DNA from: Blastomussa wellsi
Taxonomy: Eukaryota; Cnidaria; Anthozoa; Scleractinia; Plerogyridae
DNA length: 64,000 bases
Direction of reading: 5' to 3'
NCBI GenBank assembly: GCA_947652115.1
Contig: OX393569.1
Coordinates: 11,988,441 to 12,052,440, forward strand
Shown: in pieces, positions 35,340 through 46,244 of the stretch
Layout of the letters: each line of letters starts with the position of its first letter
Position numbering within the stretch: the first letter of the stretch is position 1
The notes under the pieces: generated by a model
Seen by the model: the letters and a program-made list of their open reading frames with translations, nothing else
What the model was told of the DNA's origin: nothing
Databases searched by the model: none
Translations under genes and position numbers: made by a program

Positions 35340-36163
35340 TCAGTCCTCCTCGGGTATGGCTGCCATCACTATTTCTGAATTCGAAACCCATTTTCGGGCA
35401 TGCATGCCAGCCTTCGCCCACAGTGCATCAAGTTGATGATACAGTTCAACTCCTTTCTCGTCATTCTCAACACTGTCCAACGAATCATCCATGTATGTGG
35501 ACTGAAGAACAGTTTCAGCAGCTAATGGGAACTCAGTTTGGTGATGCCTGGCGTTCTGCTGGGCAATGAACTGGGCTTCAAAGGGGGCTGAGTTCGTATA
35601 CATCTGGGTTTTGGCCTGTTTCCACATCTCGCCACAGAATTCGGAACAATGGTCGGTCTTCAGTTTCAATTTCTATCTGGAGGTACATCTCTTGAATGTC
35701 ACAAACAAGGGCAACTGGGTTGCGGCAGAAATGGATCAGAACATCAAACAGTTCTCTCTGAAGTTTTGGCCCAGCATGAATGACATCATTAAGAGACATT
35801 CCTTGGCATTTTGCAGAACAGTCAAAGACAATTCTTACTTTAGTTGTAGACTTGCTCATCTTAACAATCGGGAGGTGTGGCAGGTACCAAACTTCAGGGG
35901 GCGGTGCTTCATTTTCTGGGACTTTGCACAGGTATCCTTTCTCCACATAAGTCTCGATGGTCTTCTGGTACTCCCTTTCAACAAATTCTTTCTTCCTTAA
36001 GTTTTTTTTTTGTGCTAAGAAGACGGGATTCTGCCATCTGCCGATTATCAGGTAGTTGAGGCCTCTGTCCTTTCCATGGCACAGCAACACTGTATCTTCC
36101 ACTGTTGTAACAGACTGAGCTGCTGACTTTTTCTAAGGCCAATTTCTCTTCTTCAGTGCACAC
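35340..36163 (-). pseudogene. BEL reverse transcriptase, frameshifted
   Basis: Frames 36163-35978, 36102-35578 and 35669-35340 together cover the RT. Visible motifs are 'YSVAVPWKG', 'WYLPHLPIV', 'KVRIVFDCSAKCQG', 'LVCDIQEMYLQI' (first catalytic Asp) and 'YMDDSLDS' (YxDD box near 35485). At least two frame changes interrupt it. It copies the element RNA; the pieces place this clearly in BEL/Pao. Confidence 0.88.
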
Positions 36164-36199
36164 GATTCGGTCATTAAGTTCAGTTCCATAATTCTCGAT

Positions 36200-36722
36200 C
36201 TAACAAAACCTCTTAAGCGTTTGATCCAAATCACAACAACCACCAGCTCTACTAATCGACCCCACTTCTCTAGTAAACAGTGTTCGAATGGTGTGTGTCC
36301 TTGTTCCAGATTCCACTCTTCCATCTGGAGATCCAATACAAGTCCAGCCAAGCGGACACGAACGAGCCACCGATTCACCCACCTTTCCACGTACATCAAT
36401 GAACGAATAATGCAAGTCAGCATTATCAACCCCTAACAAAAAGTCCACCAAACCCATCTTTCGCTGGTGAAGCGAAGTCGCCCTCTGCAAGGTGAGGCCA
36501 CTTGTTTTTGTTTGCGTCCCAATTCTAACCTTGGTAGTTTCCAGTTACACTGCAGGGACAAGTCTTCACTTCGATTTTGTTTGTAAGCTGGCCATTAATG
36601 CTTTCGATCTCTACTTTCAATGGCATTGTCTGAAATGTGTCTACAGAGTTGTTCAGCACATGAACTTTCACGGTTTGATAAGACTTCCTAAGTCCAAGGG
36701 CTCCAGCCACTTCTTCATTTAA
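36200..36722 (-). pseudogene. BEL protease-to-RT linker, broken
   Basis: The frame 36490-36200 shows 'LLGVDNADLHYSF' and 'GPLGWTCIGSPDGRVE', the conserved segment that follows the aspartic protease in BEL/Pao polyproteins. It is out of frame with the protease ORF (37373-36525). Other short frames here are shadows. Confidence 0.7.
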
Positions 36723-37373
36723 GAATGTCTCATTTGAAGTATCATCCAGGATTGCATTTACTTTAACTTTCTTTCCTTGTGCTTTCACCCACACTGGAAT
36801 GGTACAGAGTGAGCAGGCTTCATTGGGACTTCTTTGGTTGTGAGTCGTCATCGAACGAGAGGGGTGACTGTCCTCTCCCTCGGGTGATAAAGCAGGGCCA
36901 ACTGCCCCTTCCCATGGAGTAAATGACGGGTAACTGTTAGTTTCGACCACTGGCGGAACAGCCCCCATGGGTTGGTCTGTAACAGGCTGATTCTCATGCA
37001 AGAGACGGTGGTGGTTCCCCCGACAACCATCAATTTGACAAGTTTGCGACTTCGTACAGGCTTTTCCCTGGTGATCACCTGCTAAACACCAGAAACACAA
37101 TCGTTTGTCTTTAGCCAGCAGCCATCGGTCATCATAACTCTTCTGCTGGAATGCTAAACACGCCCATACTCCATGATTCAGGGAGCCACAGCACGAACAA
37201 GGTGGCTTACGGGTAAACTGGCCTGAGCTTGGCGGTCTCCTGGTTCGGGTTAACCAATCTGATTTGACATGAAAGTTTCGGGGCTTATGTCGATTTGGAT
37301 TCCGGTTTGAAGGTTGCCATCCATCCGTTTTCTCTACCACAGTTAAGCCATGTGCCATCTCCATAGCTTCCAC
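36525..37373 (-). pseudogene. BEL gag zinc-knuckle and aspartic protease region
   Basis: A 282-codon frame. The first half carries Cys/His modules 'CSCCGSLNHGVWAC', 'CFWCLAGDHQGKAC' and 'CQIDGCRGNHHRLLH', the nucleocapsid-type cluster of BEL gag. After a Pro/Ser-rich linker comes 'VNAILDDTSNETFLNEEVA', the DUF1758-type aspartic protease, where the usual D-[ST]-G reads D-D-T-S. The ORF is open but separated by frame from the DUF1759 part upstream and the linker downstream. Confidence 0.83.
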
Positions 37374-38324
37374 TCGAATTCATACTTCCTCTTTAAGACA
37401 ATCTTTAAGCTTAGAACGGATTGCTCCCGGCCCTCTTCCTGTAACCAACAGCTGTACCCTTGCACTTGAGCTTCCGCAAGCTTCTTCACTAACAAGCTAT
37501 GCAGTGTTCCTTCTCCAAGCTCTCCATCAAGACCCTCAGCCTTGAGCTTAACCACCGTAATCCGTACTAAATCTGCAAACTTTTCAAATCCTTGAACGTC
37601 GTTGTTTCTCATTTGTGGCATTTTTTCCAGCTGATCCATGTAGGTCCGCAGTTGCCGCCGCTGACCGCCGAACTTGGCTATCAAGATTTCCTTGGCTTCT
37701 TCATATTCTGGTTTTGAAACACCAAGCCCTCGGATTGCCTCTAGTGCGCTGCTGGACAAGCATTGCCTCAATCTCGCCATTTTTAGATTCACTGGTTCTT
37801 TGGACTGGTCAACTAGACTTTCGAACAGCCCCCCAAAACTCCTCAAATTTCGTCTTGTCTCCACCATACGACGGCACTTTTAATGGCTTCAGGCGATGAT
37901 TCGAGGAATGACTGGCTGGCGGGCTTTCAGGAACTCCTGCTTCTTTCTGACTGCTGTGAGAACTTTGGGAAGGCGGTGGAGGCGAAGCTGGGTTGAGCGA
38001 ACCCTGCAAAACGATCGGCGGACTTGGATGAGCGACAAATTCATTGTCCGAAGCAGTCGCGACAGAAATTTGAGCGTGTGATTTCACGGCCTCGTGTGCT
38101 TTTTCAATAGCGGCTTGAATTTCCGATTCAAGCGCTTGTCCTTCTTCCATAGCCGCCTGTTTATTCGTTTCCCCTCCATTTTCCAAATAAACAACACACA
38201 ATTCGTCCAGAATTTCCAGTGTGATTTCCAGAAGCGACCAAAGTTGCTCAATATCTTTCTCTATAGCGCCTACGTCCTTCGGCGTGATACAAAGCTTCTC
38301 GATGTGATGGCGAATTTTTGTCAT
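37343..38324 (-). pseudogene. BEL gag N-terminal part (DUF1759-like), frameshifted
   Basis: 38324-37809 starts at an ATG and encodes an acidic, helical N-terminus with coiled-coil character ('MTKIRHHIEKL', 'LWSLLEITLEIL') followed by a Ser/Pro/His-rich linker. 37867-37343 continues in another frame with 'FGGLFESLVDQ', 'MARLRQCLSSSALEAIRGL' and 'EILIAKFGGQRRQLRTYMDQL', the DUF1759 capsid-like region of BEL/Pao gag. One frame change in the 37809-37867 overlap separates them. An 84-codon frame at 38594-38340 upstream, ending in Lys/Glu-rich sequence, may be leader sequence. Confidence 0.8.
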
Positions 38325-38577
38325 CTAGGTTTTTCGTGTTCACTTTTGTTTTTTCAGCTTCAAAAGCGTTTTTTCCCTTTCCAGTTTTTCTTCATCGTCC
38401 TTGTTGTCGGTCTGTTCGGTTCCCGGAGAATCCTCGCCGCCAGTTTCTTCAACACCAGCCGGATCAGGCATCTTGAAGGGCAAGAACACAAATGAAATTG
38501 CAAGCTTACCACAGTGTGCTTGCGTACGGTAAATCTCCAAAACGGTTTCTCGGTTCCTCCCATCGTGATCGCCAAAA

Positions 38578-38813
38578 TGTTGCGTAGACAACAAACGGTA
38601 ATTCAGAACAGTAAACTCACGGTTTAATTCACGGTTTCCCTAGCTTTTCCATTGCTCTAGACTTTAGCGACGTCTACGGTACCGACACTAAAAAACCCTG
38701 ACCGCGTGCGAATTACACAATAAAATAACTGTCAATCAAAAATGAAATCCGATTCTCTGCAGAAAACTATGCATTAAATTGCGTGACGCGTGACTTAAAA
38801 TGTCTTTTGTCCA
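38578..38813 (-). repeat. BEL 5' LTR
   Basis: 236-bp copy matching 32535-32770, with about 10 substitutions between them (including a run of three near 38770). It should contain the promoter for the element. The primer-binding site should lie immediately inside, around 38560-38577; I could not name the primer tRNA. Confidence 0.95.
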
Positions 38814-39985
38814 CAGTGTATTCATTGTAGTCAGTGTATTCCGTGTATTCCATGAAGTCAGTGTATTCAGTGCAGTCAGTGTAATCAGTGTAGTCAGTGT
38901 ATTGAGTGTAGTCAGTGTATTGAGTGTAGCCAGTGTATTCCGTGTAGTCAGTGTATTCCGTGTAGTCAGTGTATTCCATGTAGTCAGTGTAGTCTGTGTA
39001 TTCCGTGTATTCAGTTTAGTCCGTGTTTTCCGTGTAGTCAGTGTCATCCGTGTATTCCGTTTAGTCAGTGTATCCAGTGTAGTCCAGTGTATTCATTGTA
39101 GTCAGTGTATTCCGTGTATTCCATGAAGTCAGTGTATTCAGTGCAGTCAGTGTAATCAGTGTAGTCAGTGTAGTGAGTGTAGTCCGTGTATTCAGTGTAG
39201 CGGTGTATTCCGTGTAGTCAGTGTATTCAGTGTAGTCAGTGTATTCAGTATATTCAGTGTATTCAGTGTAGTCAGTGTATTCCATGAAGTCAGTGTATTC
39301 ATTGTATTCAGTGTAGTCAGTCTTTCAGTGTAGTCAATGTATTCCGTGTAGTCCGTTTAGTCAGTGCATTCAGTGTATTCAGTGTAGTCAGTATAGCAGT
39401 GTATTCCGTGAAGTCAGTGTAGTCAGTGTATTCTGTGTAGTCAGTGTAGCAGTGTATTCCATGCAGTCAGTGTAGTCAGTGTATTCAGTGCAGTCAGTGT
39501 ATTCCGTGTAGTCAGTGTATTCCATGTAATCAGTGTATCAGTTTATTCAGTGTAGTCAGTGTAGTCAGTGTATTCAGTGTAGTCAGTTTATTCTGTGTAT
39601 TCCGTGAAGTCAGTGTATTCAGTGCAGTCAGTGTAGTCAGTGTAGTCAATGTGTTCCGTGTAGTCAGTGTATTCCATGCAGTGAGTGTAGTCCGTGTATT
39701 CAGTGTATTCCGTGTAGTTAGTTTATTCCGTGTAGTCATTGTAGTCAGTGTATTCAGTGTAGTCAGTGTATTTAGTGTAGTCAGTGTATTCCGTGTAGTC
39801 AGTGTAGTCCGTGTATTCCATTTAGTCAGTTTATTCCGTGTAGTCCGGGTTGTTTGGTTAGTCATTGTATTCCATGTAGTCAGTGTAGTCAGTATATTCC
39901 TTGTAGTCAGTGTATTCCGTGCAGTTTATCCCTTGCCTCCACTACAATCGGTGTAGTCACTGTAGGCAGTGTATTCCTTCTTTTC
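38814..39985. repeat. 9-bp-unit minisatellite, distal part
   Basis: Continues the minisatellite interrupted by the BEL insertion: tgtagtcag, tgtattccg, tgtattcag and related units, more degenerate than in the main array, with a local duplication of about 260 bp ('tgtattcattgtagtcagtg' at about 38816 and 39086). The repeat fades out near 39985. ORFs in it are artefacts. Confidence 0.92.
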
Positions 39986-41363
39986 CACAGGCGCTCGACG
40001 CACGTAAACCCAGTAGATCCACCCCAGTTAACGTACGGAAAATTACGGACTGTGAAAAACAAAATTTGTCCTATTTAAACGTTCTCTCGTTGTGTACTCG
40101 GCCTCTCTCATCATTTCGACCCGGGATCTTTGATGTGCCAAGGTTTCGATTCCCCACCCCTTTCCCTTTCGTCAAGTTCTACCATCCATGCCTTCTCCTC
40201 CGATATCGTCATTTGAGAAACAGTGCAAAGACGACATTGATTTGTTCTTTGTCCTATTTACTCATTCACTCACTCTTAAAATTTTAAGAGAAGCAACTCA
40301 AACAAAGTAACAAGGAAAAAAAGCTGTTTAAAGGACTTTATTTCTGGCATGCTAGGAAATATTATATTACAACTAGTCTAAACAGACTTACACTTGCACT
40401 CTGAATTTATTCAATTCCATTAATTTTCATTTGAGAGTTTTATAGTCTCTAAGTAAATTCCCTGAAAAAAATTTCCTGAGTACCAGGGTGTTTCATTGCA
40501 TTTCAAGATCGACTGAAAACAGTTTCAGTATCTCTGGACTAAATCAAGAACATTGCGTGGAATTTTTAGGGAATGTTCATCCAGAGATTATGTAAACAAC
40601 ATACACCTTATTCCAAAATGGCCGCTGATTTATGCACATAGAATTAGCCCTTGTTGCCTCGTTCAAAATATTAACAATTATTCTGCGAAATAGAACGGAA
40701 CATCGCATAATACTTTACAAAGTTGGTTAAAATCAGACGATATTTCAAAAGATTTAGCAGGAAAATTGTTTTTATTATTATTTCAACAAATTGTCAATGA
40801 GGCCCATTTCACAGCTAGAATAGCTGTGGTTATGTGGCGCTTTGCAACACTTCGGACGAGTCATCGTAACTTACGTGTATTGCAGGATATCTGTCAAGTA
40901 CAGATAACAATCGCCTAATGACCATATATGGGCAACATGACAATTTGTTGAATAAGCTGGAACATTTACAACGTGGAAGAATTATACCCCGGGTTTACCC
41001 TTTACGCTTAAATAAACAATAACCCTCATTTGGCAATGAAAATATGCAGACATTTTGTTTCAAATAATGTCTGTGAACTTCAAGGAACAGATTGTCTTGC
41101 CCAATTGAGGCTATTTTGTGCACTATTCTTTACATATTCACACACTAGAAGCTTCCCGACATTTAAACAATTCAGCGTTGAAAGCCTCGAGGGCAAGATT
41201 TCTGCAAATCCCCATACATTTATTATGCATGCAGTTCTTTGTTTATCGAAGACAATAGCTGGAACAATAAAGACCCTTTGGGACTTACGCTCTTTGTTTG
41301 AGTCATTTCTTTGTTCGATTTTCCTAATTTAACCAACTGAGGGAGATTGTACTTTCCACGTAG
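39986..41363. other. no gene recognised; probable 3' UTR and flank of the SAM gene
   Basis: A/T-rich sequence with no coding signal on either strand. The plus-strand ORF at 41030-41332 has no motif. Minus-strand AATAAA signals occur at 41224-41219 (about 140 bp after the SAM-gene stop) and at 40342-40337; either could be its polyadenylation signal. Confidence 0.55.
41219..41224 (-). promoter_or_regulatory. candidate polyadenylation signal, SAM gene
   Basis: AATAAA on the minus strand, about 140 bp downstream of the predicted stop codon at 41364. No cleavage site can be read from the sequence alone; a second AATAAA lies at 40342-40337. Confidence 0.35.
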
Positions 41364-44300
41364 CTACAAGGTGTGCTGTTCTGCTTGCCCCGAAGGGTCT
41401 GGAAAAAGAGGGCTAGCTCTGGTTGTTGTCCACAATCTCCGAATGGATTTTCCAGTTGACTTACAGTTCTGTAAGTTGTTGTTGTTTAATTTTTTTTTTT
41501 TTTGGGGGGGGGGCTAAATATTAATGGTAAGCACCTGTCATTTAAGGTACGTTAGAACTACATGTAAACAATGAACCTTCTTTCTTACCACAGCAACTTT
41601 GTATGTTCTGCAAAAGCTCAAGTTGTCGGCCAATGATTGAAACCCCAAGATCTTTCAAGGTTGCTCTGTCCAGTTGTGATAGAACCTTACCAGTGATTTG
41701 CTGTGCTGTGTTTAAGGAAATATAGATATTTTTAATTCAAATTATATGATGTGCAACTTAATAGGGTGAAGCAGCAAATTAATTGTGCCAGTAGTTAAAA
41801 AAAATATCCTGCATCCTTTATATGTTAATTTGGTGAAACACTTGATGTACTAATCTACAAGCACTGAGTAAGTAGTATAAGAACCTTTGAATGTTAATAA
41901 CTGAGTAAGGACTAATATTTCAAGCTCACCCAAAAATAATGGAGCTTCTTCTTTGAATCCATTTTTCTTCAACCATAGCTCGACATCTTCAGCTGTCCAT
42001 TCTAAATGTTTTGTGTCAAATCGAAGGAAAACAATCACACTTCTACCATATAGCCTGGTATGAGTCGTCATAACTCTACTGAGTCTTGTGACCAAGATCT
42101 ACGGCTGTTTATTTTAATATTTAGTAATCCCGCAAACAATGACTCTAGTTTTCTACACTTGATTAGTTAACATTTTATCACAGATTCCATTTTTTTTTCA
42201 CCGCTGGATAAATACAATAAATTTATTTATTTATTTATTCATTTTTTATTTGCCACACTAATTACAAAAATATAGGAAAAGAAGAGAAAAAAAAAGAAGT
42301 GGCGAGGAGACCTAACAGAAACTATAGGAGCTTATGAGAGGTTAGGCCTCCTCGAACTATGAGCTAGAGCTGTTTCACATTAATAGAAGAAAAGAAGGCG
42401 AAAAGTCGAAGATGGAAAGATTTATAAACTGTTTTCATACTTACTCAATAATTTAATCTTCAGTTTTTTCTTAAAAGAGGAGAGGGATTGAGAGTTGATG
42501 ATCTTGTTGTCAAGTGAATTAAAAAACTTAGGCCCTTGAAAAAAGGGCGAGAACTTTTTCGTGTTTGTACGACAAAACGGAAGACAGTAGGCCTGGGAAT
42601 TTCTTGTATTGTAAGAGTGAAATTGATTGCTTTGAGAGAAATTGTTATTAAACTTTGGAGGTAAGAATGTATTTTTGCAAGAATACATAAATTGGCCCAG
42701 TTGAAGCAAACGGATATCATTAAATTTTAGTATACCGAGGTCCTTAAAGATGGGGTCAGTATGAGCATTAAAATGTGATTTATTAATAATTCTAATAATG
42801 CGCTTTTGCAGGATAACAAGGCGGCGGAGTTTTATAGGTCGAAGCCCAAACGATATTACAGTAGTAAAAATAAGGATAAATTAAGGAATAGTAGAGCATA
42901 CGTAAAGATGATTTAGGAAGAAAGAAGCTGCATCTAGATATTATACCGACTGACTTCGCAACTTTACTTGCAACGTGAGATATTTCCGACTTCCAAAATT
43001 CATCCAAAATTACGCCTAGAAAATTTGTCTCCTTTACTTTAACAATATTTTGATTATCTATACTTATTTGAATATTACAAATTGAACGCTTTTCTCTTGG
43101 TTTAAAGACCATAAATTTAGTCTTTTTAAGATTTAGAGAAAGCTTGTTTGCTTTAAACCAGATTGACAGTTTGTCCATCTCCAAGTTTAACATATCTGAG
43201 AGATAGTTCAGATCTTTATGTGACATGAATACATTGGTATCATCAGCGAACAATATCAGATTTAATAGATTAGAAGCATTGTTGATGTCGTTAATGTACA
43301 GTAAGAAAAATAGTGGCCCGAGGATGGAACCCTGAGGGACCCCACAAGAGATTTCATTTCTTAACGAACGGTGGCCATTATATTCAACATATTGCTTTCT
43401 GTTTAAAAAGTAACTTCTTATCCAGTCCAGCGCTAAGCCACGAATACCGTAATGTTTGAGTTTATCAAAAAGGATGATATGATTTACAGTGTCAAAGGCT
43501 TTTGAGAGGTCAAGAAAAATACCTACGGAAAATTCACCTCGGTCAAAGGCAGTGGAGATCTTATCATGCAAGTCGATTAGGGCGAGTGCAGTGGAATGAT
43601 TTTTCCTGAAGCCGTATTGGTTACTACAGAGGATGTTGAAGTTCATCAGATATTGCATTAAACGATTGTAGATAACTCTTTCAAAGAATTTTGAGAAGCT
43701 GGGAAGCACCGAGATAGGTCGGTAGTTGGTGAAAAGCGACTGATCATCAGATTTAAAAATTGGTATCACGTGAGCGATTTTCATTTCATCGGGAACAATA
43801 CCATGCTGGATTGACAAGTTTATGATATGGGTGAGTGGTTCAGAAACAAGTAGAATGGACTCCTTAATGACTGTCATTGGAATCTGGTCGTAGCCAGCTG
43901 CTTTACCAGGAAGAAAAGTTTTCGCAATCCCAGTGATCTCATCTTGAGTTGTAGGGTTGAAGAATATTGACTGTTTAAAGGAACCATTAAGAAAACAACG
44001 GTGTGAAGCTGACGACTGTATACCCCTTGCTAAATTAGGACCGATGCTTGAAAAATAACTACAAAACTTGTTGGCAATTTCGACAGGATCAGTAACTTCA
44101 CGATTGTCAGCTTTAAATGTTGAGCATCTATTGGAATTTCTTTTGCTTCTATTTAGAATTTCATTTAAAACTTTCCAAGTAGCACGAGTATTAGATTGAA
44201 CGTTATTCAATTTCTTCTCGTAGTATAGACGTTTTGCTGTCCGCAGAGAATGATTTAGTTTGTTTTTATAACTTTTGTAAACTGATTGACGATCCATTGT

Positions 44301-46028
44301 TGGATTTCGCAGATATTTTTTATAAAGCCTATTTTTCTTCCTAATACACTTAATAAGCGCATTGGATAGCCACAGTTTATTTACACGGCACTGTTTTCTG
44401 TTTAATTTTTTTACAGGGAAGCACACATTATAACTTTCAGAATACTTCTTTATAAAACTATTATACGCGTCTTTGGGGTCATGATAACCATCAAGGGAGG
44501 ACCAGGTAATTTGTTTTAGCGTTTCGAGAAAACTCGCTAAGTTTTCTTTATTATTGTCTCGAATGACCACTGGGTCATGAGCGTGGCTGTTGGAAGAGTC
44601 ATTATTTGAATGAATCGAAAAAACAGGTAAGTGATCAGAGATATCAGTAATCAATAAACCACTTCTCGAGTGATCAAAAAATGTGTTTGCGAAAATGTTA
44701 TCTAACAATGTTGCGGTGTGAGAAGTTATTCGGGTGGGACGCGTTATCATGGGAAAAAACATATACGAGTGCAATCCATCAAGGAATTCGCCAGTGTTAT
44801 GGTGATGTTGAAAGTTAATTAAATTCAAATTGAAATCACCCATAATAAAACATATTTTGTTCTCACTAGAGATTTTCGCTAATAGATCATTGTGTTTTGA
44901 CACAAAGTCACCAACTCTCTGATTTGGTGGCCTGTAAATAACACTGGCACCGATAATATTTTTCCCATGGGGTCTTGATATTTCAATAAACAAAGATTCT
45001 GCAACATCAATATCGTCAAAACTCAAGTCAGCGCGAATTTTAAAATCGAGATTGTCAGAAATATATAAGCCAACACCACCACCAGTTCTATTTGGGCGAT
45101 GTTTGTGAATAAACTTGAAACCATCTATGTCTACTAAATGGGAATAATCATTTAGCCAAGTCTCAGAAACGCCAATTAAAGAGAACTTAATATTTAAGCA
45201 TGTCAAAAGAATAGAAAGGCTGTTTAGATTACGTTGAAGACTACGAATATTTAGATGTAGAAGCGAAAAATCTTCATCACATAAATTATCATTTCTCAAC
45301 ATTTCGTTAAATTTATCTTCAATGTAGTAATCACAATGGACGTCGTCTGTACAGAAATTAACATCAGGATCTATATCGTCAGAACGAGTTAGGGAAAGAT
45401 TGTGACGTGAAAATAAAGGATCGTAATTTAGGCTGGAAAGTGTGTCAGGATCATAACGGACCGGGCCAAATTGAGTTCTTATAGGACTTATCAAAGTAAT
45501 TTTAAGCTTATTTTCGCGCCATTATTACATCCAGGAAAAATGGTGCAAACGGAGGACTCTAAGTAAATGCATGCTGCAAGATACATGTACGATACTAACA
45601 ACCATTTCAGAGGGTTGATAAGCCATATTTAAGGCGCTAAAGCTCAAAAAACGGCTTAATAACAGTTTCAGCAGTTTGCATAACTAACACGAAGAATAAG
45701 CTTTACTTTAACCCGCATTCAAAAATTTCCCGCCTTCGAATTCTTGTTGTAGATGCTTATTGAGAGTGAACGATAAGTTCAAATCTAAAACTGATAGGAT
45801 ATTTCTTGGAACTAAATAAAAGTTATGAAGGATAAAGGTCAAGCTAAAGCTAGCGATGATCAAGAAGTTTCGAATTGATGCAGCTGTAGTTTTGGCGGGA
45901 ATCGAACGTACAGCAAACGTACATACAGCGAATGATAGAATTAGCTTACCTTCCACGAATCTTGAATCCGGTACTATTTCCTTCACTTCTTCTCCACCTT
46001 CCTTGCTATCACTCTGTGCGAGATTCAT
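41364..46028 (-). CDS. small SAM-domain protein, four exons
   Basis: Predicted CDS on the minus strand: 46028-45950, 42001-41930, 41705-41589 and 41398-41364, about 100 aa. It starts at ATG 46028 ('MNLAQSDSKEGGEE'). Every intron is GT-AG and every junction is phase 1, so the exons join in frame. Donors are GTAAGC, GTGAGC and GTAAG. Acceptors end ATTTAG, AACACAG and, after a strong pyrimidine tract, TTTTTCCAG. Exons 2 and 3 give a sterile alpha motif: 'WTAEDVELWLKKNGFKEEA' then 'ITGKVLSQLD', 'LKDLGV' and 'IGRQLELLQNI', the usual five-helix pattern. The tail is short ('DPSGQAEQHTL', then TAG). SAM domains mediate protein-protein or RNA binding; the specific role is unknown. A LINE occupies most of the 3.9-kb first intron. 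The exons were too short to be found as long ORFs; the last exon is the least certain. Confidence 0.78.
42303..42354 (-). other. stem-loop in the LINE 3' UTR
   Basis: Arms 'cgaggagacctaac' (42303-42316) and 'gttaggcctcctcg' (42341-42354) pair over 14 positions with one mismatch around a 24-nt loop, close to the 3' tail of the LINE. In several LINE families a 3' hairpin is what the RT recognises; that role here is inference. Confidence 0.6.
42422..45494 (-). pseudogene. LINE ORF2: AP endonuclease and reverse transcriptase
   Basis: 45494-42792 is a 900-codon open frame; 42709-42422 continues its C-terminus in another frame after a single shift near 42830. The endonuclease motifs are 'LLHLNIRSLQ', 'SETWLND', 'RTGGGVGLYI', 'IMGDFNLN' (about residue 217) and 'ISDHLPVF' (about 285). 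The RT motifs are 'NYRPISVLPS', 'FLDLSKAFDTVNH' (about 660), 'GVPQGSILGPL' (about 716) and 'LFADDTNVF' (about 750). The enzyme nicks target DNA and primes cDNA synthesis there. The frame opens at a non-ATG codon. Apart from the late frameshift, the catalytic parts look intact, so decay is recent or the shift is a sequencing error. Confidence 0.9.
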
Positions 46029-46205
46029 GACGAGAAATTTTTGGATAAACACTATATCAGCACTCACTAAATGCAGCCACAACAGCGAAGACCAGCGAGC
46101 GAAATTACAAAAAAGAGCGCGAATATACGTGGGGATCACATGATAGACCCAGTCTTTCTCGATCGCAAGAAACTCGTCTCCAGTCTTGGCCTCGGCTAAA
46201 ACAAG
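46029..46205. promoter_or_regulatory. candidate bidirectional promoter
   Basis: The 177 bp between the divergent start codons of the SAM gene (46028) and the Tnp2-like gene (46206). No TATA box is evident. A 'tcacatgat' E-box-like site lies at 46135-46143, and 'aagatggc' (46203-46210), a YY1-type core, overlaps the plus-strand ATG, a placement common in animal promoters. Shared use by both genes is inferred from geometry only. Confidence 0.45.
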
Positions 46206-46220
46206 ATGGCTGACAGGGTG

Positions 46221-46244
46221 GACGAAGCGACGAAGCGACGAAGC
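46221..46244 (+). repeat. triplicated 8-bp unit that shifts the reading frame
   Basis: 'gacgaagc' occurs three times in succession just after the ATG at 46206. As read, the ATG frame stops at 46251-46253. The long exon-1 frame is open from 46214 and would be in frame with the ATG if there were two units. It is therefore either a slippage mutation or a different start is used. Confidence 0.85.

Larger units (their letters stand above)
32535..38813 (-). mobile_element. BEL/Pao LTR retrotransposon inserted in the minisatellite
   Basis: Full-length structure on the minus strand: 5' LTR 38813-38578, gag with zinc knuckles, aspartic protease, RT, RNase H, integrase with HHCC and DDE motifs, a C-terminal DUF5641-type domain and 3' LTR 32770-32535. 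The LTRs are both 236 bp and begin TG / end CA in element orientation. The flanks carry a perfect 5-bp duplication, 'cagtg' at 32530-32534 and 38814-38818, as expected of BEL elements. The domain order protease-RT-RNase H-integrase is the BEL/Pao order. The pol region is broken into several frames by shifts and stops, so the copy is presumably inactive. I count about 10 differences between the LTRs (roughly 4%), implying an older insertion than the Gypsy element at 55.9 kb. Confidence 0.95.
42213..45500 (-). mobile_element. Jockey/CR1-type LINE in intron 1 of the SAM gene
   Basis: Non-LTR element with endonuclease and RT, same orientation as the host gene. Its 3' end carries a stem-loop and then an (aaat)n-type tail (plus-strand 'atttatttatttatttatt' at 42221-42240), as is usual for LINEs. 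No ORF1 is present and the open frame does not begin with ATG, so the copy is likely 5' truncated near 45500. No target duplication was resolved. Confidence 0.88.

Noticed and set aside
41030..41332. 100-codon plus-strand ORF
   Set aside because: No recognised motif and it lies opposite the probable 3' UTR of the SAM gene.
41400..41470. Alternative last exon of the SAM gene after 'acttacag' at about 41463
   Set aside because: It has a poor pyrimidine tract and gives an immediate stop; the site after 'ctctttttccag' at 41399 has a strong tract and keeps the phase.
45708..46139. 143-codon minus-strand ORF as a membrane protein
   Set aside because: The reading continues through the GTAAGC donor at 45949 into an intron; only 46028-45950 is supported as coding.
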